64,000 bases of DNA from Acidimicrobiaceae bacterium (GTDB lineage Bacteria > Actinomycetota > Acidimicrobiia > Acidimicrobiales > Aldehydirespiratoraceae): assembly GCA_009842325.1 (NCBI GenBank), contig VYFQ01000002.1:62001-126000 (forward strand), read 5' to 3'. Positions 1-9,014 of this stretch are shown in pieces. Each line of letters opens with the position of its first letter. Position 1 is the stretch's first letter. Position numbers and translations under genes: made by a program. A model generated the notes under the pieces. It searched no databases, was not told where the DNA came from, and saw nothing but the letters and a program-made list of their open reading frames with translations.

Positions 1-614
1 TTGTGGCCAATCGGCTGGCTGGCCGGAGGGCGGCCCGCATGGTGTCGTTCAGGGCGCCATCAACGATTCTGGGCAAGGTACCGCTCCGAAGGGCTGCGAT
101 ACCGTTTCGACGGTCATAGCGCTACTTTTTCGACGGTAGATGAGCTACCGGATCGACGCATGCCCACACCGGCGTCTCCCAGCGACAGCGGCGTACAGGA
201 CAGCGTGGGGACGGACCCGCGGATGCTGATGGCCCAAGAGTTCCTGGTGCTCGCCGCCTTCATTGCGGGCCTGCTCGACGATCTCACCGACGCCCCACCC
301 GACTGGCAACCGCCGACAGACGGATCAAGACGTTGCAGCGCTTGGCGACAGTACGAGAGCAACTGGTACGCGGAGTGGCTCTGAACTTGACGATCGCGGC
401 AGGAATGCAGGACGAGACCGGCGACCGGGGCCGCCCCATAGGATTCTCATCAAGCCAGAACTGACCGCCAGGCCAGCGGCCATCGGGCGTAGGCCTGTCC
501 GGGTGTACGGCCAGGAACCGCCCCACTCGGTCCGCGGCGGTGTCGCGGAACGCCATCAGCCTGGGACTCTATGATGCGGCGCAGTCGAACGGCAGGCGGG
601 GTCAAGCGGAGCCG
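1..614. other. No confident gene; possible frameshifted remnant
   Basis: No ORF here has a recognisable domain. On the + strand, about 220-320 in frame 1 reads as protein-like sequence (hydrophobic FLVLAAFIAGLL followed by DDLTDAPPDW). From about 321 the plausible reading moves to frame 3 (IKTLQRLATVREQLVRG) and ends at a stop near 465. That pattern would fit a frameshifted or decayed gene, but neither half was assigned to a family. The minus-strand ORF over 284-556 has no recognisable features. Confidence 0.25.
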
Positions 615-1544
615 ATGGAAGCAGAAGGCGCCAACGAAGCTGAAGCGGCCAGCGAAGCCGACTATTGGGTTGGGAAGGTCAAGTCGATCCGGCGGTACAA
701 GGTCAAAGACCACGACAAGCGCGCGCCCTACAAGCCGCTCCTGCTGTTGTGGCTCATAGGCCGTGTGGCCGGCGGGTTGCCGGGCCGCGTGGCGTACCGG
801 GAAGCGGAGGCCGAACTGCGGCCCTTGCTGTACAAGCATCCTGTGGGCAGTTCGAGACCCAAGGTCGAGAACCCCTTCGTGTACCTGGCCAGCGATCCGC
901 ACCTTTGGCGCGTCGAGGACACCGTCGGCGACGATGTGGCGCGCATGGACCGGCGCAAGAAGATGAGCCCGCCGTTTCTCCGGGCCGAGGCGACCGGCGT
1001 GCTCGCCCCCCAGTTCGAGTTGGCCATGCACGATCCTGGAGTGCGATCAGCGGTGGTGAACGCTCTGCTGCACATGGAGTTCCCCGAGACACTGCACGAA
1101 GAGATCCTCCGGGACGCGAATCTTGGCCACGTGGTGGCGGTTGAGCAGGCTGCCCGCGATCCGAGGTTCAGGAGCACGGTGTTGCGGGCCTACGAGGATC
1201 GCTGCTCCTTCTGCGGCTACGACCTGCGGCTCGACGGCTCCCCGGTGGGGATCGAAGCTGCTCACGTGCAGATGCGCACCCGAGGCGGACCCGACCGCAT
1301 CGAGAACGGATTGGCCTTGTGCGTGCAGCACCACCGCCTATTCGATGGCGGGGCGCTCGGACTTGACCAAGATCACCGGATCCTGGTGAGCGAGCGCCTG
1401 AACCTCAGCGATCACGATGTAGCCGCCCGCATCAGGCGCCTCGTCGGTCAGCGGATACGCCGACCGCTGCGCCGCTACAGCCTCCCGGCACCCGAGCACA
1501 TTGACTGGCACTCCGAGAACATCTTCAAGCCCCACGCCCGCTAG
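615..1544 (+). CDS. Phosphorothioate-sensing HNH restriction endonuclease (SBD-HNH, McrA-like)
   Basis: Predicted type IV restriction nuclease of 309 residues that would cut DNA carrying sulfur in the backbone. The N-terminal part (about 30-150) carries the RAPYKPLLLL signature that I associate with sulfur-binding domains of ScoMcrA-type enzymes. The C-terminal HNH fold shows zinc-type cysteines C197/C200 (CSFC), H217 in AAH, N231 in ENGLALC, C236, and H239/H240 in QHHRLFDGG. The ATG at 615 is preceded by a purine-rich AAGCGGAG. The open frame extends upstream to 540, but that extension looks unlike the family. It faces the ssp-like operon head-on, which supports a role as effector or as part of a sulfur-dependent barrier. 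Alternative: a generic HNH nuclease. The HNH call is firm; the SBD call is from memory of the motif. Confidence 0.8.
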   Translation: MEAEGANEAEAASEADYWVGKVKSIRRYKVKDHDKRAPYKPLLLLWLIGRVAGGLPGRVAYREAEAELRPLLYKHPVGSSRPKVENPFVYLASDPHLWRVEDTVGDDVARMDRRKKMSPPFLRAEATGVLAPQFELAMHDPGVRSAVVNALLHMEFPETLHEEILRDANLGHVVAVEQAARDPRFRSTVLRAYEDRCSFCGYDLRLDGSPVGIEAAHVQMRTRGGPDRIENGLALCVQHHRLFDGGALGLDQDHRILVSERLNLSDHDVAARIRRLVGQRIRRPLRRYSLPAPEHIDWHSENIFKPHAR

Positions 1545-1672
1545 TCGTTGCGCAGAGGAGGCGTGTGACGGTGGCGGGCAAGAAAATCGGCTAGGGGCAT
1601 AGCGGTGAGGTGGGGCCTGTCCCGACCTAGCCTGCGCTCATCCCGGGCCTGAATCCGGGGCCGGATGCTCGC

Positions 1673-2935
1673 CTATTCTATGATGGGTTCGGCGAGTTGA
1701 CCGATACCCCCCTGGTTGACGAACGCCTCTCGGAGTCCGTTGAGTGCTTCGTTGCTGAGTTCCTGACCAAGCCAATAGGCGATAACCCGTGAGGCAAAGT
1801 TGACGGCGGACTTGCCGAATAGCATCCGTTCACCATTCATCAACACCTGCTGCCACCGTGTATCGTCCGTTCGCCAACTCAACCGATTTGCGCGGTCGCA
1901 TGCCTCTGAGAGGCTCACACGAATACCAGTTTCTGTGTCCTCATCACATAGTTGAACTAGCGCCTGTATCAGTGCCCATTGTGCTACTGGCTTGCCGAGG
2001 AGATAGTCATCTCGGAGCTGTTGCCGCCTCACATCACCTTGTTCACTCGGATCGTGGAGGGCTTCGCTGAAGAGCTTGACCGATGAACAGACGGTTTCCC
2101 AGAACTCTCTTGCTTCCGTCCTCATGATTCCCTGAGTCACCTTATCGGGAAGTCGTTGAGTGTTGATCTTGCCATGTGTGTCTTCAAGAACGTACTTTGT
2201 GCTCTCGTACAGAGTGGCAAGAGTAGTGAACTCGGTAGAGCGAGATGTAAGAGTATTGCTCTTTACGTTTACCAAGGATTCGGGTATGATGTTATCGGCA
2301 CCTACTACAGTGTCACGAACAACCACAGCAACGATGTCATCATCGGCTGTGATGAGGTTTTCCGCTTTGGATGTCGCCTTGGCGTATCGGTTGACCTTAT
2401 TGAATATTGTGCGAGAATCTACGTCATGATCCTTCACGAGTATGACAGTACAGACATCGTGAGCAACGTCTGCTTTCGAGTCTAGATCAGGAATGGGCTG
2501 TTGCTTTTCGTCTTTACCCGTAATAGCAAACTTCAAGGCAGCCAGTCGGTGCTGCCCATCAAGCGGAATGAGTACTTCGTTTCCTTGTACTGTTAGGAAC
2601 CCGAATGCATCTGCCGCCGAACGATACAAAGACGGAACTCGATCCTTGTAGATGCGCGACATCGGTTCGAACTCAACCTGTTCAGAGTTCAACATCGTTA
2701 CGATAAACGCTCCAAAGAACCTCGACTCGTCGTGCACGAGGTATGGAGCAATCTGGTCTCGGACTCGTCGATAGTTGATCTCACGTTGGTAACGCTCTTC
2801 GAGAGTCAGATCAGTCCATCCCTCCACATCCTTCGGAACCGTGAGACGCTCAGTTAGTTCCTTGGCGAACATGGTCACAATGTAGAACTCTGTCGAACCG
2901 AAGCTTCCTCGCATAGCTGGCAAGACTGATGCCAT
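1673..2935 (-). CDS. DndB-like DGQHR-domain protein
   Basis: 420-residue protein with the diagnostic DGQHRLAALKFAI motif of the DGQHR/DndB family at about residues 125-137. DndB proteins accompany DNA phosphorothioation genes and in some bacteria repress them; the biochemical role is not settled. It is the last gene of the minus-strand operon, 10 nt after the GIY-YIG gene. The ATG at 2935 has a clear AAGGAG ribosome site 6 nt upstream. Base composition is visibly more AT-rich than sspC/sspD next door, with more A/T-ending codons, suggesting a separate, recent acquisition. Family assignment is good; whether it regulates the ssp-like genes or protects DNA is inference. Confidence 0.85.
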   Translation of the reverse strand: MASVLPAMRGSFGSTEFYIVTMFAKELTERLTVPKDVEGWTDLTLEERYQREINYRRVRDQIAPYLVHDESRFFGAFIVTMLNSEQVEFEPMSRIYKDRVPSLYRSAADAFGFLTVQGNEVLIPLDGQHRLAALKFAITGKDEKQQPIPDLDSKADVAHDVCTVILVKDHDVDSRTIFNKVNRYAKATSKAENLITADDDIVAVVVRDTVVGADNIIPESLVNVKSNTLTSRSTEFTTLATLYESTKYVLEDTHGKINTQRLPDKVTQGIMRTEAREFWETVCSSVKLFSEALHDPSEQGDVRRQQLRDDYLLGKPVAQWALIQALVQLCDEDTETGIRVSLSEACDRANRLSWRTDDTRWQQVLMNGERMLFGKSAVNFASRVIAYWLGQELSNEALNGLREAFVNQGGIGQLAEPIIE

Positions 2936-2945
2936 GAGTTTCTCC

Positions 2946-3293
2946 TTACTTTAGGGTCTTGTTAGTGAGGGGCTGAAATTGCCTTATATACATCTTCTCA
3001 AGATCATCGATTACTGACCGACGCTCTGCTACGAAATAGGACACAGTCAATTCGCCGCCCTTAGCCTTTACCCAAGCGGCTAAGGCTTGGTTATGAGTGC
3101 CCTTCCAATGCTGTGATAGACGTGCAGCGATGGGTTGCTTCTTGGCCTGTCCGACGTAGAGACATCGTCGGCCGAACCAGAGTCCGTATACGCCGTACGC
3201 GTTGGCTGGGATCTTCTCTAAGTCTGACTGTCTGAAGCGCAAGCGATTGTGATATGGCTTCCAATCGGCTGCAGGGTGGATGGCGGTGTTCAT
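2946..3293 (-). CDS. GIY-YIG nuclease-like protein
   Basis: 115-residue single-domain GIY-YIG protein. Visible elements are GVY at 34-36, LYVGQ around 45-49, the conserved arginine R58 in ARLSQHW, the catalytic-type glutamate E99 in DDLEKMY and a terminal asparagine N111 in LTNKTLK, so all core positions of an active nuclease appear present. The start ATG (3293-3291) overlaps the sspD stop as ATGA, implying translational coupling. A much longer upstream reading frame exists but is an arginine/proline-rich shadow of sspD. Its place inside a phosphorothioation operon suggests a nicking or restriction role. Its AT content begins to rise like the following DGQHR gene. Confidence 0.8.
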   Translation of the reverse strand: MNTAIHPAADWKPYHNRLRFRQSDLEKIPANAYGVYGLWFGRRCLYVGQAKKQPIAARLSQHWKGTHNQALAAWVKAKGGELTVSYFVAERRSVIDDLEKMYIRQFQPLTNKTLK

Positions 3294-4147
3294 AGGGCGC
3301 AGACTGTGCAGGGTTCGGTGTCGTCTTCTTCGTCGAAGGCTTCGGCTAGGGCTTCGATAAGGGGGAGATTGGCCCTTGTCTTGTTGGCTCGGGCCATGGC
3401 TGTCTCGTGGCGTTCGAGGATCTGGTCGCGGCGGCTGAGGAGCTGGACGAGGGTTTCGCCGCCCGACCACGTGTACTGGCGGCCCCGCATGGCCCGGTCG
3501 CCGAAGTCGGCGTCGCCGTCGACACCCGCGTCCTGGAGGACCTTCTGCTCGATGGCGACTGCCCGCTCGAACAACTCGGGGTGCCGCTCGGAGAGGCCTA
3601 TCCACTCAGCTTTGCGCTGGTAGAAGCAGAAATAGCATCCCGAGCGGGTCCGCCACTCGTAGTAGTCGGGCAGGCCGATGCCGGCATCCTGGAGGATCCT
3701 GAGCACCGCGTCGTGGTCGATGCCGTCCTCCACGAACGGGAACATCGTCTTGATGTTGGGCTTGGTCGAGACGTAGCCCTTGCGGTTCGACTCGTCGGCT
3801 CGGATCGCCACGTACGACACCGCCGGCGCGTCGCCGATCCACTCCTCGATCGGCTTGATCTTCATGTTCTTGGTGCACCAGCGCATCTGTGGCGACGGCA
3901 GCGCCCCCCGGAACACCTCGAACCAGTGGTCGAACCCCCGCGTCGCGTTCAGCCTCGCGATCGGCTTGGCGAGGATCACCTCCAGGCGGGTCAGGTACTC
4001 GTAGGTCTCGGGAAGCTCCGCGCCGGTGTCGCAGAAGAAGTACTCCATTTCCGGCACCCGGTCCCGCATGTACACAGCCAGCGCGCTGGAGTCCTTGCCG
4101 CCGGAGATGCCGCAGATGTGGCGCACAGGCGCCTCACGCTCAGCCAC
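3290..4147 (-). CDS. sspD: PAPS-reductase-like ATP-dependent sulfurtransferase SspD/DndC type
   Basis: 285-residue adenine nucleotide alpha-hydrolase-fold enzyme expected to activate DNA with ATP and transfer sulfur into the phosphate backbone. The PP-loop SGGKDS lies at residues 15-20. Cysteines C91, C171/C174 (CYFC) and C280/C283 (CTVC) are candidates for Fe-S ligation or sulfur relay. The GTG at 4147 is chosen because GGAGGG lies 6 nt upstream and the start overlaps the sspC stop by 8 nt; a GTG 30 nt further upstream is possible. At under 300 residues it is shorter than my memory of typical DndC and closer to SspD. The neighbours (DUF4007, P-loop ATPase, desulfurase) favour SspD over an assimilatory PAPS reductase. 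Confidence 0.85.
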   Translation of the reverse strand: MAEREAPVRHICGISGGKDSSALAVYMRDRVPEMEYFFCDTGAELPETYEYLTRLEVILAKPIARLNATRGFDHWFEVFRGALPSPQMRWCTKNMKIKPIEEWIGDAPAVSYVAIRADESNRKGYVSTKPNIKTMFPFVEDGIDHDAVLRILQDAGIGLPDYYEWRTRSGCYFCFYQRKAEWIGLSERHPELFERAVAIEQKVLQDAGVDGDADFGDRAMRGRQYTWSGGETLVQLLSRRDQILERHETAMARANKTRANLPLIEALAEAFDEEDDTEPCTVCAL

Positions 4148-7100
4148 GGGCAGCCCTCCATCCCGCCTCAGCGACACCGGACACCGCCGGCTCGCTCCGC
4201 TCTGTGGCGAGGGGCCGGCCGTCGACGTCCCGGACGATGGGATCGAGCCCTTCGCTCGATCCGTCCGCGGGGAGCAGGCGCTCGCTCAGCAGGGCCAACA
4301 GGCTCTGCTCCGCCCGCTGCGTCGAGCCGGCGATCTCCGCCAAGTCGGTCAGCACCTCGTCGAGGGCCGCCTCCAACTCCTGCCTGCGGCGGGTGTCGAT
4401 GTCCACCAGCCGGATGTACTCGCTGCCGTCTGAGCGGGTGACGGTCACCCGCAGCGCGTCGAACGGCCCGCCCCCATGGGCGCGCCTCTCGGCGTGCAAG
4501 GCGACCAGCCGGTGGAAGGCGGCCAGCCTCTCGGGCAAGTCGCGACAGAATCGCAGCCGGTCGTCGTCGGTCCACTCCGCGGGCGCCTTGCGAGCCACGA
4601 CGGTCGCCACCGTGGAGATCCAGTCCGCGTCGGATCCGGCGCTCTCGTTCGCCAGCGCCAGCACGAACGCCCGCACCGCGGGGTCGAGCACCTCGTCCCC
4701 CAATGCCGCGGCCTCGCCCATGACCGCTACGCGGCTGCCGGTCGCGCTTGCGTCGAGCAGCAACACCAGCGACTCGGCCAGTAGGCGGTCCAGGCACGAT
4801 TCCAGTTCATCTAGGGCCGTCGCCACTGCACTGGCCAAGTCGCCCGCCACGTTGCACTCCTCGGCGTCCGCCGCGACCGGGTCGAACCCCAGAGCCTCGG
4901 GCAGGGCGGCAAACAGCAGGTCGTCGGGCTCGACCGCCACCGTCAAGGCCTCTCTCACCGCCAAGGCCTCAGCGCCCAAGCCGCGGGTGTGGCGGGAATA
5001 GTTGTCCAGGCGGCTGATCCGCGAGACCAGACCGCTGACCACCGCAAGGACGTTGGCCACTCGCTGCCGACGGCTTCCGGTCCCGCGAGCGACAAGTCCG
5101 AGACGGTCCGCCAGCGCCTCGACCACCATGAGTCGCCCGCCGCTGGTGTTGGCGAAGTGCTTGATGTCGAAGTGGACCGGATTGCGCACCATCCGCTCGG
5201 AGAGCTCGGGCGACAGCAGCGGCTTGAACGTGCCGTGCTCGTAGATGGCGACCTCGTCCCGGAAAGCCAGCAGCCCCGCGGTGACGAAGACGGGCACCAC
5301 CGCGGCCTTCATGCCGATCGGGGGCGACATGAGTGCAGCGTGGACATCGTTCAGACTGATGCGTCGGTCCCTGGAGCGCCCGAACTCGCCCACCAGGACC
5401 CCCCACGCGGGCTTCAGGGTCGCGTCCGCGGGCGGACCGAATGTCATGACCGGATCACGCCGATCAGCGGAGTGCAGTCCCGTCCGCAGCAGGAACGACC
5501 GGTACATGGCGGTCTCGGGGCCGTAGCCCTCGAACCCCAGATCGGCGATGTCAGCGTCGCCGCGCTCGATCATGGCCTGCAGCAGCAGGCGTCTTGACTT
5601 GGCCCCCTGGGAGGTCAGCTCACTGCGGTTGAGCATCTCGTTACCGACTGCCGGCGTGCACGGGTAAGCGATGTCCGCGGCCGCCGACACCGGCGCGCTG
5701 CCCCGTCCGGCCGGAAGCTCGGTCACGCCATCGCCGTCGTCGTCGCTCTCTAGCAGGATCCAGCGGCACGCCTCGGAGCCGAAGGCGTCGGCTAGCGCGT
5801 GATCGAAGGCGGCTCGGGTCTGCGCCAGACGCTCACCCAACTCGCGCCGCGCCACCCGATCACCGGCCACGGCGGGATCGTCGAGCACCGAAGCAACCGC
5901 AGCGACCTCCCGGGCCGCAGCATCTACGGCCGACACCTCTCGCGGAATGGCCGCGACCACGGGCTTGGTCCCGGGGACTGATCGGACCAGGCCCGGCAAC
6001 TGGTCGCAGGGATCGACGACGAGCAGGATCTCGCCGTCGTAGGGCGAGACCGCTTCGGGTGCGATCACCTGCTCGCCTCCGCTGACGTACCGCCGGCTGA
6101 AGACCCGGAGCACATCGTGCTCCGCGCTGTGACGAGCGGCGACGACCGGATCGGGCCGGTCGATCCCCGACACGATCTCACATAGGGGCTCTCCCTGCGT
6201 TCGGAGACGGGCAGTGTCCAGGAGCAGGCCGATGTCGATGTCGCTGCCGTGCCAGATCCGGTACTCGTCGGCGAAGTCCCGATACGTAACGACGCCGGCG
6301 CTCTCCAGTTCGGCCAGAGCGCCTTCGGCACCCCGGCCGGTAAGTGTCAGCAGCCGCTGCGATGCTCGGATGGTCCCCGTGGTGGACACGAGGTTGAGCA
6401 AGGCGACGGCCTTTGCCATCCGCGCCTGCGGGGGAGTGAGGCCATGAGAGTCGCGCAGCCGGGTGGCGATCTCAGTCCAGCGGCTCGACTGGCGGGCCGA
6501 CGCGATGCTGAGCGCACCGCTGGCAACGAAGTAGTCGTACACCGCGTCAAGGCCCAGAGACGGCAGCGGGCCTCTAGCGGGCAGGTTCGTCGTCTGGAGA
6601 AACGACTGAACGCCGTCGGGGTGCGGGCCGGCGAGGAAGGAGAACAGCGTGCGCTCGTGCTGGCCGTAACGGCTGCAGAGTTCGGGCAGCACCAGCGCTG
6701 ACAGCGGATGCAGCGGAAAGCAAGCGGCGATGACGGCCGGGTCGGAGAGTTCCGCGATGCCGAGGGCCCGCATCTTCTGGGCGTGCTGCCGTGCCCAGCG
6801 GTCGATGCGGGTCTTCAGGCTCTCGTCGTCGACGTTGAACACGGTGCCGATGAGTGAGCGGGTCTGCTCGGGCGAGTCTACGAACGACACGTCCTCGAAC
6901 CGGCCCTGCACCTTGGCCCATTCGCGGCGCTGCAAGCTGTCCGCTCCGGCCAAGCAGTCCTCGAACGAGAGGTGCTGCAGCGTGACCACGAAGATGGGCA
7001 GACCCGATCCCTGTCCGGCCTCGGCGAGTTGCTGAAGCAGGTAGGGATCGGCGTCGCCGCCGTCGCGCACTGCTTCGAGGTTCTTGCCGAACTCGTCGAT

Positions 7101-7703
7101 GATCAGCAGCAGCGGCGCGTCCTCCGCCAGGCGACGGGCCACGTCGACAACGGTCGACGGCGAGGGGCTTGAGAAACGCGGATCGGTCCCGGCGTCAGCG
7201 TCCTCTAGCGCGCCGATCAGTTCGGAAGCGTCGACAGACCAATCCGCCGGGGGGGGGGTAGGGCCATCGCGAAGAGCTGCGGACTGCAGCGCGCGCACCA
7301 CCGTGCGGGCCAGAGGCTCGCGCGTCGCAGTGACCAGACCGCGGTTGAAGCCACGATTGAGGGTTCCGTGGCGCCGGTGGGCCCGCCGGATCAGATCGCC
7401 TGCCAGCGCAGACGCGCCATCGACGAGTCCCAAGGCAGCGCGCTGGAGCTTCGATCGGCCGCCGAAAGCCGCGTCGAGGAGGAGCGCCAGCGACGACTTG
7501 CCGGACCCGTACGGACCGGTCAGCGACCAAGCGCCGCCTGCCGAGCCTGCCGCCGCGGCTGTCGCGATGCGCTCGATGACATCGAGGCCCCGGGCGGTGA
7601 GGACGTATCCCTCCAGCGGCTCGGGACGAGCAAGGTCGCGCTCGAGGTTCGCCGAACGGGCGAAACGGCCGCTGACCTCGATGCTGTCGGCCAAAGTCGG
7701 CAT
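4140..7703 (-). CDS. sspC: Large P-loop ATPase of phosphorothioation system (SspC-like)
   Basis: 1187-residue protein with a Walker A GPYGSGKS at 63-70 and a Walker B LLLIIDEF at 198-205 (D203/E204), followed by FGKNLE. The rest is alpha-helical with no other domain I can name. In SspABCD modules an ATPase of this kind works with SspB and SspD on DNA; the exact action is unknown to me. The start ATG overlaps the sspB stop (TGATG) and the gene overlaps sspD by 8 nt, so the three are surely co-translated. An alternative would be a BREX/DISARM-like ATPase, but the DUF4007 and PAPS-reductase partners argue for the phosphorothioation assignment. The poly-G run at about 7251-7259 is a potential slippage site. 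Confidence 0.75.
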   Translation of the reverse strand: MPTLADSIEVSGRFARSANLERDLARPEPLEGYVLTARGLDVIERIATAAAAGSAGGAWSLTGPYGSGKSSLALLLDAAFGGRSKLQRAALGLVDGASALAGDLIRRAHRRHGTLNRGFNRGLVTATREPLARTVVRALQSAALRDGPTPPPADWSVDASELIGALEDADAGTDPRFSSPSPSTVVDVARRLAEDAPLLLIIDEFGKNLEAVRDGGDADPYLLQQLAEAGQGSGLPIFVVTLQHLSFEDCLAGADSLQRREWAKVQGRFEDVSFVDSPEQTRSLIGTVFNVDDESLKTRIDRWARQHAQKMRALGIAELSDPAVIAACFPLHPLSALVLPELCSRYGQHERTLFSFLAGPHPDGVQSFLQTTNLPARGPLPSLGLDAVYDYFVASGALSIASARQSSRWTEIATRLRDSHGLTPPQARMAKAVALLNLVSTTGTIRASQRLLTLTGRGAEGALAELESAGVVTYRDFADEYRIWHGSDIDIGLLLDTARLRTQGEPLCEIVSGIDRPDPVVAARHSAEHDVLRVFSRRYVSGGEQVIAPEAVSPYDGEILLVVDPCDQLPGLVRSVPGTKPVVAAIPREVSAVDAAAREVAAVASVLDDPAVAGDRVARRELGERLAQTRAAFDHALADAFGSEACRWILLESDDDGDGVTELPAGRGSAPVSAAADIAYPCTPAVGNEMLNRSELTSQGAKSRRLLLQAMIERGDADIADLGFEGYGPETAMYRSFLLRTGLHSADRRDPVMTFGPPADATLKPAWGVLVGEFGRSRDRRISLNDVHAALMSPPIGMKAAVVPVFVTAGLLAFRDEVAIYEHGTFKPLLSPELSERMVRNPVHFDIKHFANTSGGRLMVVEALADRLGLVARGTGSRRQRVANVLAVVSGLVSRISRLDNYSRHTRGLGAEALAVREALTVAVEPDDLLFAALPEALGFDPVAADAEECNVAGDLASAVATALDELESCLDRLLAESLVLLLDASATGSRVAVMGEAAALGDEVLDPAVRAFVLALANESAGSDADWISTVATVVARKAPAEWTDDDRLRFCRDLPERLAAFHRLVALHAERRAHGGGPFDALRVTVTRSDGSEYIRLVDIDTRRRQELEAALDEVLTDLAEIAGSTQRAEQSLLALLSERLLPADGSSEGLDPIVRDVDGRPLATERSEPAVSGVAEAGWRAARG

Positions 7704-8758
7704 CAGGCCACTCCCGCCAAGCCGTTCAGGCTCCGCAGGCTGTCGCGAGAGTTGCGGCCCGCTCCGAGGTCCTCCAACAGGTTGTCGTCCACCGCGGCGT
7801 CACCCACGCAGCCAGCGCAGACGCCCGGCGATGACGAGCCGTAGTAGCCGTCGAGCATGGCCGTCGCGATCTCCGCAGGATCGCCCGAGCAGGCGAGTTG
7901 CCACGCCCCGGCCGGAGTGGCGAGGCTCAGCCCGGCGGTCCGGTCCACCGCAGGCCTCAGCGCCGCCAAGACTTCCGCCTCGTTGAGCTTGAACGCTCGG
8001 CCGGGCGTTCCCGGTTCGTGAACCAGCCGACCGAGCGTGACGGTCCTGCCGCCGCTGCCGGTGCGGTCGATGTAGTCGAGCACGGCGTGGGCGACGATTG
8101 CCGGGGGCAGGGTTGGCTTCGGGCCGAGCGTGAACCGGTGCAGGCCTGTGGCGGGCGATCGTCCCAGCAGGTTCAACTCTCGCAGCGGGCAGTCCAGCAA
8201 GTCGTCGATGCTGCCGCGCCGGGAGCGCTCCGCGGGCGCGTAGGTGCGCAGCAAAGCGCCGATGTCCTTGCGGACTGACGATTCATGCGGCAACTTCCAA
8301 TCGGCCACGGCCTCCAGTTGCGCAGAAACCGCATCTGCCAGGTCGGCATCACTGAACTCGACGGCATTGAGTTCGTTGAACGCGAGCCACCAGACCGGCA
8401 GCCGCGAGGGCGGTGCCAGCAACAGCCAGTGCAGGAGCCACAGCGTGCCCGGATCCTCCATGTAGGGGTCCCAGCCCTGCTCGCCGAAGAGCGCATGGCC
8501 CCGGAGGGTCGGCACGAACTGTGGAGACCGCCGGTTGGGGGAGTGTGGGTCCTCGGTGATCAACTTGGCCGCGAGTCCCCAGAAGCGGATGGCCCGAACC
8601 ATGTTCTTGCCCACGCCGATGACCACTGGAGCGTCCTCCCGGCCGAAGGCGTAGGGGTCCTCGGCCGCCACCGAGTAGGCCTTGCGGAACCAGCCGTAAC
8701 GCGGATGGAACGTCTCGTGCCGAGCGAACGACCGCACCGCTGCGTCGGACAGCCTCAC
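7703..8758 (-). CDS. sspB: DUF4007 protein, SspB-like nicking component
   Basis: 351-residue DUF4007 family protein. The N-terminus FARHETFHPRYGWFRKAY (residues 11-28) is the family hallmark. SspB of the SspABCD system belongs to this family and is reported as the DNA nicking component needed for single-strand phosphorothioation; that role is taken from the family, not seen in sequence. A CAGC pair lies near the C-terminus (about 319-322). The GTG start at 8758 has GGGAG 7 nt upstream. It is the first gene of the sspB-C-D-GIY-DGQHR run and sits 256 bp downstream of sspA, so it may have its own promoter. Confidence 0.8.
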   Translation of the reverse strand: MRLSDAAVRSFARHETFHPRYGWFRKAYSVAAEDPYAFGREDAPVVIGVGKNMVRAIRFWGLAAKLITEDPHSPNRRSPQFVPTLRGHALFGEQGWDPYMEDPGTLWLLHWLLLAPPSRLPVWWLAFNELNAVEFSDADLADAVSAQLEAVADWKLPHESSVRKDIGALLRTYAPAERSRRGSIDDLLDCPLRELNLLGRSPATGLHRFTLGPKPTLPPAIVAHAVLDYIDRTGSGGRTVTLGRLVHEPGTPGRAFKLNEAEVLAALRPAVDRTAGLSLATPAGAWQLACSGDPAEIATAMLDGYYGSSSPGVCAGCVGDAAVDDNLLEDLGAGRNSRDSLRSLNGLAGVA

Positions 8759-9014
8759 TAGCCGGCTCCCTTGTGCACGGCATGAAGATAGCCCGCCCCT
8801 ACGACATGAGCCTGGGTCTGTATATCGAGAACTATATTTGAATCGGCCTTAGATCGCCTCCAGTGGCCGTCGATCCTCCAAATTGCGTGGCGTTAGATCG
8901 ATTTCTTGACATCAACATAGATCAATCCACATATGGAGACGGATTGCCCCCTGCCGTCGATGAGCATGCGATGCTCGAATCGTCTTGAGACCGTGGAACG
9001 TCCGGGGTCGGGTG
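8759..9014 (-). promoter_or_regulatory. AT-rich intergenic region, probable sspB operon promoter
   Basis: This gap between sspA and sspB is clearly AT-richer than its flanks. On the minus strand a TATAGT (8836-8831) lies about 70 nt before the sspB start and is a good -10 candidate, but no strong -35 pairs with it. On the plus strand TTGACA (8906-8911) has no convincing -10. A separate promoter for sspBCD is plausible. Confidence 0.3.

Noticed and set aside
284-556. 90-codon minus-strand frame upstream of the HNH gene
   Set aside because: No recognisable family, biased composition and no ribosome site; overlaps other frames of equal quality.
8906-8935. TTGACA on the plus strand between sspA and sspB
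   Set aside because: No acceptable -10 at the right distance and it would drive antisense transcription.
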